A stretch of DNA of 64,000 bases from Daphnia pulex. Taxonomy: Eukaryota > Arthropoda > Branchiopoda > Diplostraca > Daphniidae. Shown piece after piece: positions 11,041 to 21,370 of this stretch (positions within the stretch are counted from its first letter, which is position 1; each line of letters opens with the position of its first letter). The position numbers and the translations under genes are program-made. The notes below the pieces were generated by a model that ran no database searches, was not told the origin of the DNA, and worked only from the letters and a program-made list of their open reading frames with translations. The stretch covers positions 8,077,501-8,141,500 of the forward strand of contig NC_060018.1 in NCBI RefSeq assembly GCF_021134715.1. The letters run 5' to 3'.

Positions 11041-14000
11041 ATTGTTTAAAAGATATTTCTATTTCACTTTCAGTAGAACGGGAAAAATTCACTTGAGTCG
11101 TAAACCAGGTATATACTAAACGGCCTAAGCTCCTACTAGTTAGTATCTGCAAGCGGCCAGTTGAAATAAGCATCTATTTTTTAATATGATCAACTCATTA
11201 TCAAAATTTTCGAATTGTTGCTCTTCCTAAATCAAGCTTAAAACTACTTGTTTCTTTTTTTTTGCTTCTTTTCTTCCCTGGTTTCAAATTGCTTTTCCTA
11301 CCCCAAAATAAGCAAAACGCGTAATAATACAAAATACTTTAAATACTTTTACTGTTAAAAAATAAACGAAATGCCAATTCTTTAGTAGTTATTATTGCTT
11401 CAAAATACATAGTTAACAGCTCTGACTCGTGAGTCCCAAAAAGGTGATCGCAAACATTCCTATTTTACAGAAGGCCTTCGGACGAAAAAATAATGCAATT
11501 GTGAGTGTCTATTATCGAAAGTTATTCCGGATTGTGACCACTAATAGAAAATAATGTAAATTAAATAATGCGGTAGTAGGTGGAAAGCATTTTGGTGCTG
11601 AAAGTTTCCGTATAGCCATTCTGTGTATGAAAACCTCAAACTACTTTCAATGTGGTGCCAATAATTTTGTATTTTAGGTCTTTGATGCACCACAAGAAAC
11701 TGTTATTCCTCGAGTCTGAGAAGAGTTATCTGAACTATAAGGAAAAGAATTCGATTGTCATTTGTTATTATGTACAATCAATTTTACGGTAATAAACTAC
11801 ACATGTGTTGTATAAAAGTCCCATTCCTTAACTTAAATTATCAAATGGTGTAAAAGGTTCCTCATCGGTTTTAGAAAACAATAACCTTGTTATGATGTTG
11901 TCAGCGCGCAAGAAATAAATAATGTTGATTAAGTGGTTTGTAAAAGCCTATACGATGACAAAATTGATATCCATGATTATTGTGATCGCGTCGGCGAAGT
12001 CAGCGCGTCGAAGTTATCCGAATGTGATTGAGATTTCGATCTTGCGTTGGATTGCTCCAACTCCGACTGCCATTCGTGAAGTAGTTATAATACTGATACC
12101 GAGTGCGATTTTAGGCCCCTTAGAGTGTTGTGATACTGATTAAAACTGCGATCCCAGTTGGCGGGAGGAGGAAGATACTTATTCTAACTTAAAAAAAAAC
12201 GATTGTCTTCGCTAATCAGGAATGGTAATCCTTCCTTCGCCTAAAACACTCCCTAGCTATCTCGGCTCACAGAAAAAGGATGGTATTACAAATACCGTCA
12301 AGGAAGCAATGGGAGCAAAAATTGAAGAGCTGGGAGGTGGACTTAGGTTTCGTGAGTCTTATTTGAAGTGGAAATGAAACCAAATGAGACTTACGTTAGA
12401 CATGCGACAAGCTGGGGGCGATTGGTTATCAATGGCCAATTATTATCATGCATAACATACGGCAATAGTATTACCGTATAATTGAACTAGTACAGTAATG
12501 CATCATTATATTAAAAAGGCAGTTCGCTTTCGTTGATCCACACAAGGGAGACACAAAATCAACACAAGTGCCGTCAACGTCGTTAAATTACATCAGACCA
12601 CGGCTTTGCAAAATTTCTGGTAGGAATAGCCAAAAATGCATGGTTAACCTCAAACAAATTTCAACAATGGGTTTCCTTCACGAGCGTTATTTCTACTAAG
12701 CGTGTTAATGTTCTCCCAAAACCCTCCCACATAAATCAAATTTTTACTAGCTTGTTATTAACTTTGGTCAAGGCCGAGACTGTCTTCGTTCACGATCGGG
12801 GTCACCAAGGCCAGAACCGTCTGGACGATCCCTGTCACTACTAAGGCACCGTCAAAGAGATCGTGGTCGCTACCAAAATCTGCTTTTTGAAAGGGACAAT
12901 ATTTGACAGTGAAGGAGGAGCATCTTGGAAAAATGAAGAATACATTAACTTCTAACACGATTTTCAGTTATTATCTGGGAGGGGGTTCATCTCTTACTGC
13001 TAGATTGAGACTCTCTCAATGGGAATTGGGAGGGTCTTGAAGCCAAAGGATTAATTTTGACACTAAAGGAAGCGTTCATAAACTCAAGATACCACACATG
13101 AACGGATTCATGTCACGTAGTAAAAAAATTGTAGTGGTTGAAAGTGATCTTTTCTCTAAAAAATTCTATGAAGCAAGTTGCTGCAAGTTGCAGCAGTTGC
13201 AGGTCGTATCGCACAAATGAAATTTGTACACGCATCATACAAATTACCATCTTATTATGGGCAGAATTCGTACACCAAATTGAAGAATAAGTACCCTTTA
13301 ATTTTCTTTATTTTTTTCTATTGTGAGGAGTTGGAAAAATCACTCTATATTTTTTCCAAAGTTGTATCGGAATAACCTGACGTGCTCGGGGAGCAGGAAA
13401 GCAAAGTTGGTTTCCAGGTAAATTTCCATTTGAAAATGTCATCATTCAGAATTTCATTAATTTACCTCTTTTTTTTAGAATATCTGTCAAAAGATATCTG
13501 CTTATTTGGGAAGCAAACGTCGTGAAAACCGACTTAAAAAAACTACTACAGAGGGTCGTCCCTCGCAACACCAAGATATTAAGGTTAATGCCGATGGCCA
13601 TGGAAGAAGAACGACAGTAGCTGATGAACAATGTAATAATATACTGCCATAGGTAGTGCATGTTACTTACTTTTTTCTGGATTTTTTAGTGGATTAAGTT
13701 TCTTACGAAGAAACTGTGAACAAAATGATGGAGTTTATCTCTTTTTTTAATCGGGCAATTACGCAAGCAATAACAAAGTTATGGAAGGTTACTTTTGGTG
13801 GCCGTCGTAAACAATTCGCAAAATGTGTTCTTTTTACAGTTGTCCAGGACATTGTTAAAAGTGTGTGTCCCCTGCTTCGGTTTCAGCCATTTGTAAGTAG
13901 GCAAACAAATTGGCACTTGATTCATTTTGATTTATTTGAACAGTGTGTGCATTTCTTCAGTTAAATAAATAATTTAAAGGAATTTTGGGATGGAGGAATT

Positions 14001-14779
14001 GGGATGTGAAAATGATCTCATCAGATAACGGGAAGAAATCTTTACCTAAAATTGTCTTGCGCTTTACTAGAGTTGTTGTCTTTACTAATCATACAGGGTA
14101 TAAGAAAAAAGAATGCAAATCTTTGTTTCATTGATTGCAGAGTAGTAAGTTGTGGTGTTATCGTTTTCTATAGTGGTTCAAGGTTGCCATCTTGGACAGG
14201 CGTTTCCCACCTTTAATGCAACCACAACTACATAGCATTGGCATTTTTGGGTTCTTTCATAAAAGATATTTATAATTTTCAAATCTTTGACTGGGAATAT
14301 GAAAATGATATAATTTTCATGTCATGTAAATAACATATTTTCTATACTATACCTACCGAAAGTCTTTGGAAGCGCGAGAGAACCTTATGCAATAACAATG
14401 TTTTTGCAGTCCTCTCCGTGCTATATTTTTCAACCAACGATTGGATATCCATTTTGGTCATCCATCTTACGTAGAATCTCCGTCTTGATGTCACTAGTTT
14501 CTACGTTAACATGTCCCGTCTTTGGGATATCCATTGTGGGCGTAATCTGAGGGGTCGAATTCTGAACCGCTGACTTTACTAAGTGTGAAACTTGACTTTC
14601 GGTGACTTGAGTCAAGTCCAAGTGAAGTCAAGTTTTCTTTCGGAAACCAAAATTTTTCAGCTCAAGTTTAAGTCTCGTTCTGAACCAAAAAATATAGATA
14701 CTCGACTCGACTTTCAATAAGTTTTTTACCCGACTTGATTTAGGGAAATACTTTATTTGAGTTGTAGGCTCTTAGCCAA
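11041..14779. other. Intergenic, no recognisable gene
   Basis: Several short frames occur, for example about 12258-12376 (plus) and about 13485-13652 (plus). The second follows a TTTTTTTTAG acceptor-like site and reads SAYLGSKRRENRLKKTTTEG. None can be linked to a family or extended through plausible splice sites. These may be remnants of mobile elements. Confidence 0.45.
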
Positions 14780-14803
14780 TGCGAAAACGACACCTGCTAC
14801 CTT

Positions 14804-14914
14804 CGACACTGGCTACCCGGGGGGTCAACACTGGCTACCACGACACTGGCTTCCCTACACTGGCTACCCCGACACTGGCTACCCGACACTGGCTACCCCC
14901 GATTTGCTACCCCT
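14804..14914 (+). repeat. Short tandem array of CGACACTGGCTACC units
   Basis: About seven imperfect copies of a roughly 14-bp unit (CGACACTGGCTACC, with variants such as CAACACTGGCTACCA and TACACTGGCTACCC) lie head to tail. Because 14 is not a multiple of 3, the apparent peptide repeat in both overlapping frames is a by-product of the repeat and is not evidence of coding. Confidence 0.8.
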
Positions 14915-15132
14915 GGAACACGGTACTTACAGAATACTCCCCTGGCCTTGTGTGTTGTGCCCGGCTGATTATTGACTGTAACAAACAGTCTAAGACTTTT
15001 GGCATATGTCTGCCTTTTGTGATATATGCATCTTTCGTAAAATAGCCTATGCTTTAAATCTCTTATATAGAATAAATTTTTTTGTAGTAGCGTAGAATTT
15101 AGTTTGAAAGGGATGCCAACGGTATTAAAAAC

Positions 15133-15225
15133 GGTTGCTCTCGTGGGATTCGAACCTGGACCATTTCAAATTATTAACAAACTATTATTCAGTTATACAA
15201 GGTGCTATGCATTACACCACAGATA
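15133..15225 (-). other. tRNA-like sequence (degenerate tRNA or tRNA-derived SINE)
   Basis: On the minus strand a perfect RNA polymerase III B box (GGTTCGAATCC, 15156-15146) lies about 60 nt after an A-box-like segment (TGGTGTAATGCATAGC, about 15218-15203). The T-arm stem pairs at only two positions and the middle is AT-rich, so it does not fold as a normal tRNA. The Pol III promoter spacing suggests a tRNA pseudogene or the head of a tRNA-derived SINE. Confidence 0.45.
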
Positions 15226-15494
15226 TTGTATTGATAGCTGTTTGTATTGTTGCACAACAGTAATTGTAACTGCACAACCAAAGGTAGATGGCGCTGGTGA
15301 CTGTCCGCATTTGGATCTTTGTCCCATATTTGTATCGGTGTCCTGACTTAGTAAGGTGTTCGGCCTATACCATAGCATGAGAAACGGCAATAGCCAAAAA
15401 AGTTTCCTGAATTAGAAACAATGCCCTATATGTTACATGAAACCTAAAAATACTTATTAATACCTTGATAGTGAAAGGGAAACGATAAAACAAG

Positions 15495-15940
15495 TTACCA
15501 ATGTGAACAGATTATGCAACAGATTGATGTGGTCTTTATTGCCAATTTTCGTGGTCTGCCCCTTTTTTTGGGACCTGGTTCTGCTAAATCTTTATTGCAG
15601 ATAAAGCAAACCCAATCTATGCCAGGCAGAGGAGAAAGCTGTTGTACGTTGTCATCTCCTAAAGCAACATGATCAGTCATTTTTTATTCAAGCAAATAAA
15701 TATGTTTTGTTCACAAACCTGTAACTTGTGAATTTTCCTGTGCGGGATCTTGAAAAGAAACTTGTGTAGGATTGGGTAATATTTCACCATGTCCATCACT
15801 TGGGACCTATGATGGCTCTGCAAAATTGCAAATCTCGTCTTTTGATTCATAAACATCATTCTTATCTGAAGAATTGATCTTAGTCTTTTTATCCTTTGCG
15901 TCAAGCTTTCGCTTTCAGAGTAGATCCAACTATTTAACAT
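15495..15940 (-). pseudogene. Unrecognised gene fragment with AT-hook-like motif
   Basis: On the minus strand, a hydrophilic segment (for example KDKKTKINSSDKNDVYESKD) is followed by a GTTTGT donor-like site and a TTTAG acceptor-like site. The next piece encodes PLPGIDWVCFICNKDLAEPG followed by PKKRGRPRKLA. The KRGRPRK core is an AT-hook, and CxxC is a possible zinc ligand pair. The first segment carries an in-frame stop after CNFAEPS. It may be a remnant of a DNA-binding or transposon protein. I do not recognise the family. Confidence 0.3.
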
Positions 15941-16014
15941 TTCATAAGATAAAGTATTATATTTAACTGGTAAATTGGATTAATGAAATTAAATACTTAC
16001 ACATTCTTTTGAAG

Positions 16015-16294
16015 TAGGGGAGACTGGAGTATGCCGGGACACCGGGTCAAGAGGGACAGTAGGGGGGAAAATAGAAGATTTATATAAAATTCAAAACATT
16101 TTTAGTATGTTATTTAGATACATGCCATCTAATTTGGCATGTATCTAAAGCTCAATTATTTAGATACATGCCATCTAATTTGGCATGTATCTAAAGCTCA
16201 TACTAAAAATGTTTTGAATTTTATTAAAATCTTCTATTTCCCCCCCCTACTGTCCCTCTTGACCCGGTGTCCCGGCATACTCCAGTCTCCCCTA
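16015..16294. mobile_element. Palindromic MITE-like element, about 280 bp
   Basis: The left arm starts TAGGGGAGACTGGAGTATGC and reads through CGGGACACCGGGTCAAGAGG. The right arm is its near-perfect reverse complement and ends in AGTCTCCCCTA. The arms extend for about 95 bp. Between them is a 46-bp unit present twice in tandem, and each copy contains its own hairpin (TAGATACATGCC...GGCATGTATCTA). This is the form of a foldback MITE. Target-site duplications were not clear. Confidence 0.8.
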
Positions 16295-16751
16295 AGTGGA
16301 TTCATTAGATTTTCTTTGCGAAGTAATTTTGTTATAGGATTAGGTAAAGCTGGAATTGTTTGGGCCACTTTGGATGATCTATCTTGATTTTCAACAAGCG
16401 ATCCTTTCTAGTATTTAAAGAGGGACGTAACCTCTCCCTTCCATATTCCTCCAACCCTTTCCGCACTCTTAAACTCTTGCAACAAGGACAATGGAATAGT
16501 TGATTCAACATGGGTTCTGGCGATGGCAGGCATGATATCCTGGAGAGCCCAAAACGCAATATTACAGGAATCCACGTTTTTTTTTTGGAAATAATGTTTG
16601 ATTGGCTTGAACTGTTTTTTTCTGGAGTAATCTGAGACCCTATTTTACTCAATTAAATTATATGTCACCATAACTATAGTTAAATGATATAGCGTTCTAC
16701 CTGGGTAAAAGTTAGCTATATCCTTCCATATATACTAAACGGAAAAAAAGT

Positions 16752-16943
16752 GTGTTAATACCAGTTAAAGTGTTAGGTATTCCTGCCACGTCTGCCTGTT
16801 GCGAAAGAATTTTTAGTAAGGGCGGTAATATTGTGTCTTCTTTACGTGCCAACATTTCACCACATAACGTGGATATGACTATCTTCATTGCCTTTAATAC
16901 TCAAGGAATACCTAATTCTATTCAGACTGAAAATGGAGATTAA
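16752..16943 (+). pseudogene. hAT transposase C-terminal dimerisation fragment
   Basis: The frame contains IPATSACCERIFSKGGNIVS followed by SLRANISPHNVD, the hallmark hAT C-terminal segment (ATSxxxERxFS, then a region ending near the stop). No upstream transposase coding sequence continues in frame, so this is the 3' end of a hAT element. About 310 bp downstream, the sequence GTTTTGATACAAGCCACTG ends at 17259. Read in reverse it starts CAGTGGCTTG, as hAT terminal inverted repeats often do. Confidence 0.75.
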
Positions 16944-17119
16944 ATATTTTTATGAGTATGACTGCCTTAGATTATTTGACTAAAATCAAATTTGAATTCA
17001 CTTCCATAAGATACAAGAAGAATGCAAGAATGAATTTTATTTCTTTTTTCTAAATGAGACAACCAGATTTTGAAATATTTAAATCCCTTGTTGTATCAAT
17101 AAATCACATGTTGCATGAA

Positions 17120-17259
17120 TGAAAACAAAGAAAAAATTCAAAAGTCGATTATTTTAGAAAGTCGACTTAAAGTCGTGACTTTTTCCCCAAAGTCGACTTA
17201 TAATCGATTATTTTTCAGAATAAAGTCGATTATAGAAAAAGTTTTGATACAAGCCACTG
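17120..17259. repeat. AGTCGACTT-rich subterminal region and probable hAT 3' end
   Basis: The word AGTCGA/TCGACT is repeated six or more times within 17140-17230 in both orientations. The run stops at CAAGCCACTG, whose reverse complement CAGTGGCTTG is hAT-terminus-like. Clusters of short motifs near the ends are typical of hAT transposase binding regions. A matching 5' end was not found. Confidence 0.45.
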
Positions 17260-17375
17260 ACGAGAGAGAGAGTCTCAGTCTACTAGTCTGCTAGAGGCGG
17301 AGCCGCGAAGGCAGGACTCGTGCTTTTCACGAAATTCAGTATTTCGGAGAAGAAGTGTGGCAACACTGCATCAGA

Positions 17376-17588
17376 AAACGTAATATGGAAGGAGACTGGT
17401 CAGCCTCCTTCCATATTACGGTTGCTGAAATAAGCTGCGTCTACACTAGCCGTTTTTACAGACATACAGACTCGGGTTCAGCAACCGTAATACGGGAGGC
17501 GACTGACCAGTGCCTTCCATATTACGGTTGCTGAAACTGAATCTGTATGTCTGTATGTCTGTTAAAACGGCTAGTGTAGACCCAGCTT
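17376..17588. mobile_element. Nested palindromic MITE-like element
   Basis: A long inverted repeat pairs AGCTGCGTCTACACTAGCCG (from 17433) with the reverse complement ending GGCTAGTGTAGACCCAGCT near 17587. Nested inside is a second pair built from TTCAGCAACCGTAATAC and GTATTACGGTTGCTGAAA-type arms. A partial third copy of the inner unit (GTAATATGGAAGGAGACTGG) lies at 17379-17430. This looks like a foldback element inserted next to or into a related copy. Confidence 0.75.
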
Positions 17589-17860
17589 TACCCAATTTAC
17601 AGAAAAAGGGGGTGTCCTGGTTGTGTGCATGCATGGTGTAAGTGTAAGGTCTAACAAAGGGTGTGTATGAATAAATTATACAAATAGCTAAGTACGTGTG
17701 CAAAAACTGGATTATTCAAAGCAAGGAATATTTAAAAAATGGCAAGCGGAGTACAATAAAGGGGGGGGACCAAGAGGACAAAGCAAGCTCCAACCAAACA
17801 CGAAACTATAAAGGGTGCAGCAAAACACCAAACTAAAAAAAATTCTTCATAATTTGGGGG

Positions 17861-18128
17861 AGGGGACATGCTTGCACTAAGAAAACGAAAAAAAGGAAGA
17901 CGAACCCAATTTTAAACAGCGGGATGTGAGGGGACTAGAGCTCCACGTCCACGGACTCCACGGGCTCCACGTCCAGGAGCTCCACGTCCACGCGGGCTCC
18001 ACGTCCACGGGCTCCACGTCAACGACCTGTAAAAAATGTAAGAGGGGACATTAAGGAAAAATAGCTATTTTGGCTTTGACTTTGACGGTGTGCGTTGGCT
18101 GCTGGGCCCTATGAAATTTTGTTAAAAT
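17861..18128. repeat. Dispersed repeat copy 2
   Basis: This is the second copy of the repeat at 3880-4160, including the CTCCACGTCCACGGG-type array (about 17940-18025) and the same right end at GTTAAAAT. The right end abuts and interrupts the minus-strand gene fragment 18129-18511 just after its TTATCCAG codons, so the copy was inserted into, or rearranged with, that gene. Confidence 0.75.
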
Positions 18129-18511
18129 CTGGATAAGTGTAGCTGCAATGGACAGTAATTGATTCCGGTTTGGTCCCCATCCATGGGAAGGAATGACTCC
18201 AACCTGCATAAACAGTAAAGGTTAGCTGTTGTTTTTTTTTTTAATTTTAACCTACTAATACTTACATTCTCAAATGCCCATGGATTGTGCATGACAGTGC
18301 AATTGAAGGCATATTCATGTATGTTGGCGGAATTGAATCGTTGAAGGTAGAGTCCGTGAAGAGCCGTCTGGATTTCACGATGGTTGGTCACTTGAGCCAT
18401 GAAGCTGGTCGCTCTGGCTGCTGCCATAAAAGCAGTGCGAACAATGACATGAAGTTCTGAATTTCCACGGCATGTTCTGGCAGCTCTTATTTGTATCTTG
18501 GACATCACCAT
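18129..18511 (-). pseudogene. Unrecognised two-exon gene fragment truncated by a repeat
   Basis: Exon 1 (18511-18266) starts at an ATG, is open for 82 codons and ends at a good donor (AAT|GTAAGT). Exon 2 starts at 18203 after a TGCAG acceptor with the phase preserved. Conserved-looking sequence includes NHREIQTALHGLYLQRFNSA in exon 1, and VIPSHGWGPNRNQLLSIAAT in exon 2. After about 25 codons of exon 2 the frame runs into the dispersed repeat (17861-18128), so the natural 3' end is lost. The unbroken splice sites and codon pattern suggest a once-real gene. I do not recognise the family. Confidence 0.5.
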
Positions 18512-18662
18512 CTTGTAAAACAGACATGCAAATTGTGATTAGGATATGTTGTTTAAGATATGTTTGTTGTTTGCGTGATGTGGTAGTGAACCCTTAATAT
18601 ACAGTAGGTTCACCCAATAACCCCGCCAATAACAAACACAAATAATTATTGGGTTAGCCTCA

Positions 18663-18910
18663 TTTGTTTGCGGTAGACATCATAGTATTATGTACGTCGG
18701 CGTGAATTAACGTTCCGCATGAATTAAATGTACATGCATGTAAAATGGATTGTTTTTGAATCTATTAAAGATTCAGCGTAAAAAGTTGTACATAGTTCAT
18801 TATTTTCATTACTTTCGGCGGCAGCCTGCATAGCGTTATGTGCGTTTGCGTGAATTATCGTTCAGCGTGAATTGCCGGTACATGCGTGTAAAATTGATTG
18901 TTTATGAATC
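18663..18910. repeat. Degenerate tandem duplication, about 148-bp period
   Basis: The segment at about 18689-18762 (TTATGTACGTCGGCGTGAATTAA onward) recurs at about 18837-18910 with many substitutions but the same order of words: GCGTGAATT, CGTTC, GTACATGC, TGTAAAAT, GATTGTTT and TGAATC. A shared upstream word (CATCATAGTATTATG versus CTGCATAGCGTTATG) extends the match. It looks like an old tandem duplication in the spacer upstream of the palmitoyltransferase gene. Confidence 0.6.
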
Positions 18911-19280
18911 CATATTTGGATATATGTATATATATATGTATATCCATAATTCCACTCACTACGGAGTCTATAGCTCTGGCATCGCCATCTACTAGGGGGA
19001 AAAGTGACGGCGCAGCTACATGATAAGCATCATCTAGATGTCTACCGACCATGTTGTTTCGAGCCAGTCTTCTCGCCTGTTACACTGTTTCGAGCACCAT
19101 GTTGCCGAACCCAAGAACAGATGTTGCCATGACTACCACCCTCAGCTAGCCGACAAAAGAGTCACGAGATCTTATGACAGTAGAGAAGCAGGGGGTCGCA
19201 TTACTAGTTGAGAAAGAGTTTCTACATTTCAGAAAAGATACACAAAACTATAGAAGTAATGGTGATTTAGCTTATTCAAA

Positions 19281-20298
19281 ATGTTACCGTTTCGCGATCG
19301 CGTAATTCCCAAAATTGTGTCAGAGCTAGTCGCTTTAGGATTCGTTCTATTCATAATACCAGCTATTTACATATTTGAGCTTGCGGTAGTTCTGCCGGCC
19401 GTGTACGATGGAAAAAAAGAATTCGACACGTTTTGGCTTTATTTTCACTCAGCTTGCGGAACTTTTGTGATGTTCAATGTAGTTGGAAATCTAATTGGAG
19501 TCATATTGGTAGATACCAGTGCCAAGCATATTATTGTTGATACATCCAAGGTATTAATTATAATATTACATTTTTTGTTCCCTGTTTCTAAATCATTTCC
19601 ATTGATAGGCTGATGCATCTAAAGGATGGCATTTGTGTTCAGTTTGTGAGACTATATCACCCCCGAGGTCATGGCATTGTAGTCAGTGTAATACCTGCAT
19701 TCTAAAGCGTGAGGTAGAAAATTATTGATGAAAGCTTATCCATTCTTTTGGATTTTATACTAATCATGAAATTTTTCTTTGTATTCTGTTATTATTGCAG
19801 CATCATTGTGGCTTTACTGGGTGCTGTGTTGGTTATAACAACTTCAGATTTTTCTATCTTTTTTTGGCAAATCTCTTCTTTGCAACCATATATGCAACCT
19901 ACTTTAATCACTATTATATCTGGTCTCAAGTAATTGCATTTGAGTGGTCTCACATAATTCGTATTGTCATGCCACTTACAATTCTCTTTTTTGGAATTGA
20001 TACCTCAATGACACAGTTGTACTTTTTCTACTATTCTATAACAATGATTGGTTGCTGTTTTAGTGGTGTATTGCTGTATCAGCAAAGTTATCTAGCCTTT
20101 TTCAATCAAACCTCTTGGGAGCGTAACAAAGGCACCAATGATCACGACTGTGGCGTAATGCACAACATCCGCGATGCTCTTGGACATCGATGGTACCTTA
20201 TTTGGCTTTGTCCCTTCTTGCAGTCTCCACTGCCACATGAAGGTATCCAATGGATGACCCGGGAACAAATTTCACTGGAAGGAGAAAAAAATAAATGA
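19281..20298 (+). CDS. ZDHHC24-like protein S-palmitoyltransferase
   Basis: This enzyme is predicted to attach palmitate to cysteines of membrane proteins. Exons are 19281-19550, 19609-19713 and 19801-20298, all in phase 0, giving 290 aa. There are two membrane segments near residues 13-39 and 55-76, then the cysteine-rich domain (CSVC at 100-103, HCSQCNTC, then EHHC at 125-128, and CCVGYNN), then further membrane segments and a QTSWE motif at 228-232 equivalent to the TTxE motif. The overall layout and the C-terminal WPF-like ending (LCPFLQSPLP) match ZDHHC24. The canonical DHHC aspartate is replaced by Glu125, encoded by the last codon of exon 2 (19711-19713). No alternative splice restores Asp in frame. 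A poly(A) signal AATAAA lies at 20381. The gene is convergent with Mff. Confidence 0.92.
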
Positions 20299-20380
20299 TT
20301 AACTGTATAGATTTTGATTTTTTTTCTTGTGAAACTGGTATTTAAGTCATGCAATTAGTAGAAATTAATGATTTAGCATT

Positions 20381-20386
20381 AATAAA
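20381..20386 (+). terminator. Poly(A) signal of the palmitoyltransferase gene
   Basis: AATAAA lies 82 bp after the stop codon. On the opposite strand, the Mff poly(A) signal sits 26 bp further on, so the two convergent genes end almost on top of each other. Confidence 0.7.
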
Positions 20387-20411
20387 AGAAATCGTTTGCA
20401 CATCTAACATG

Positions 20412-20417
20412 TTTATT
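20412..20417 (-). terminator. Poly(A) signal of Mff
   Basis: On the minus strand AATAAA occurs about 13 nt after the Mff stop codon (20433-20431), with a second AATAAA-like word directly upstream. The implied 3' UTR is very short. Confidence 0.6.
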
Positions 20418-20430
20418 TTATTTTTTTACA

Positions 20431-21370
20431 TTACGAAGAACGAGTTAGCCACAAAATGACTTTCCAAACAAGATACACTGCTCCTATAGAGACCGCGAGA
20501 GCATCGCGCTGTTGCCTTTGTTGTTGTTCCCTTTCAAAGCCTGCCATACGTCGGTGTAGACGCCCAATCTGCTGCCTCAATACAAAGACTTCTTCAGTCA
20601 GTTGAGAGGCTGACAGGGTAAGTTGAGGTGGATCTGATAACATCATTGCTGAGCTATTTTTGTCAGCAATCAACACCATCTCTTGTTTGTTAAATTCAGG
20701 ATCAGTTTGGTTATTATCATCATCACTTTCAAAATCTTCTTCATGATCCAAGCTGTTAGGTGCAGCATCAACAGTAATAGATCTTGGTGGAGTCTAATAA
20801 GGGTAAACAATTTAAACAATATGTGATATTTTTCACAGCAATCTAAGGCAATGAATATTATACCCGAACACGAATGGGAGGGTAGTTGTTCATAGATAGA
20901 ATAGAATTTTCCAAAACAAGCTCATGAGGAGGTGCTTTCATCCCAACATGCTGATCTTGTCCTGTAAAGTGATTAAAATTAGACTATCAAAAGAAATATA
21001 AATATTAAACTAATAGTATTATAGTGTCCCAAATAGCTATCTTGAGATCATTTGAAAAACTGTTTACAACAAAACTTCACTCACCAACAACAAGGATCCT
21101 TTCTGGCACTTTCATTTCATATTTGGAATCTGATTTGGAGGAATATCTTGTGCTATAGCTTCCCATGCCGATTTTATCATCTTCATCGGTTCCTGAATAT
21201 ATGTAAAGCTTTAGTATTGAGTAGAATTTTACAAAATAACAAATCAACTCGATTTTACCACCAAGAACACTAATGCGTTTGGGGACCTGCATTTTGCTAC
21301 TCATTTCTGCAGTAAAAGCAGAGTTTTCATATAAATCATCGTGCGCGTTGTTATACCCGTGACTACCCAT
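20431..21370 (-). CDS. Mitochondrial fission factor (Mff/Tango11)
   Basis: This is a tail-anchored outer-mitochondrial and peroxisomal membrane protein that recruits Drp1 for fission. Exons are 21370-21259, 21192-21085, 20961-20864 and 20793-20431, with phases 1, 1 and 0 at the junctions, giving 226 aa. The start ATG is 21370-21368. The N-terminal part has the Mff signature motif twice, as MQVPKRISVLG at the end of exon 1 and MKVPERILVVG at the end of exon 2. It is followed by the TPPRSITVD segment. Residues about 171-200 form a coiled coil (LTEEVFVLRQQIGRLHRRM), and about 203-222 form the C-terminal membrane anchor. Length and order agree with the family. A second, diverged copy of the promoter and exons 1-2 lies upstream at 22110-22393. 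Confidence 0.92.

Noticed and set aside
11922..12143. Hydrophobic plus-strand frame of 73 codons
   Set aside because: It starts at an ATG but has no domain, no splice support and no homology that I recognise. It is consistent with chance in AT-rich DNA.
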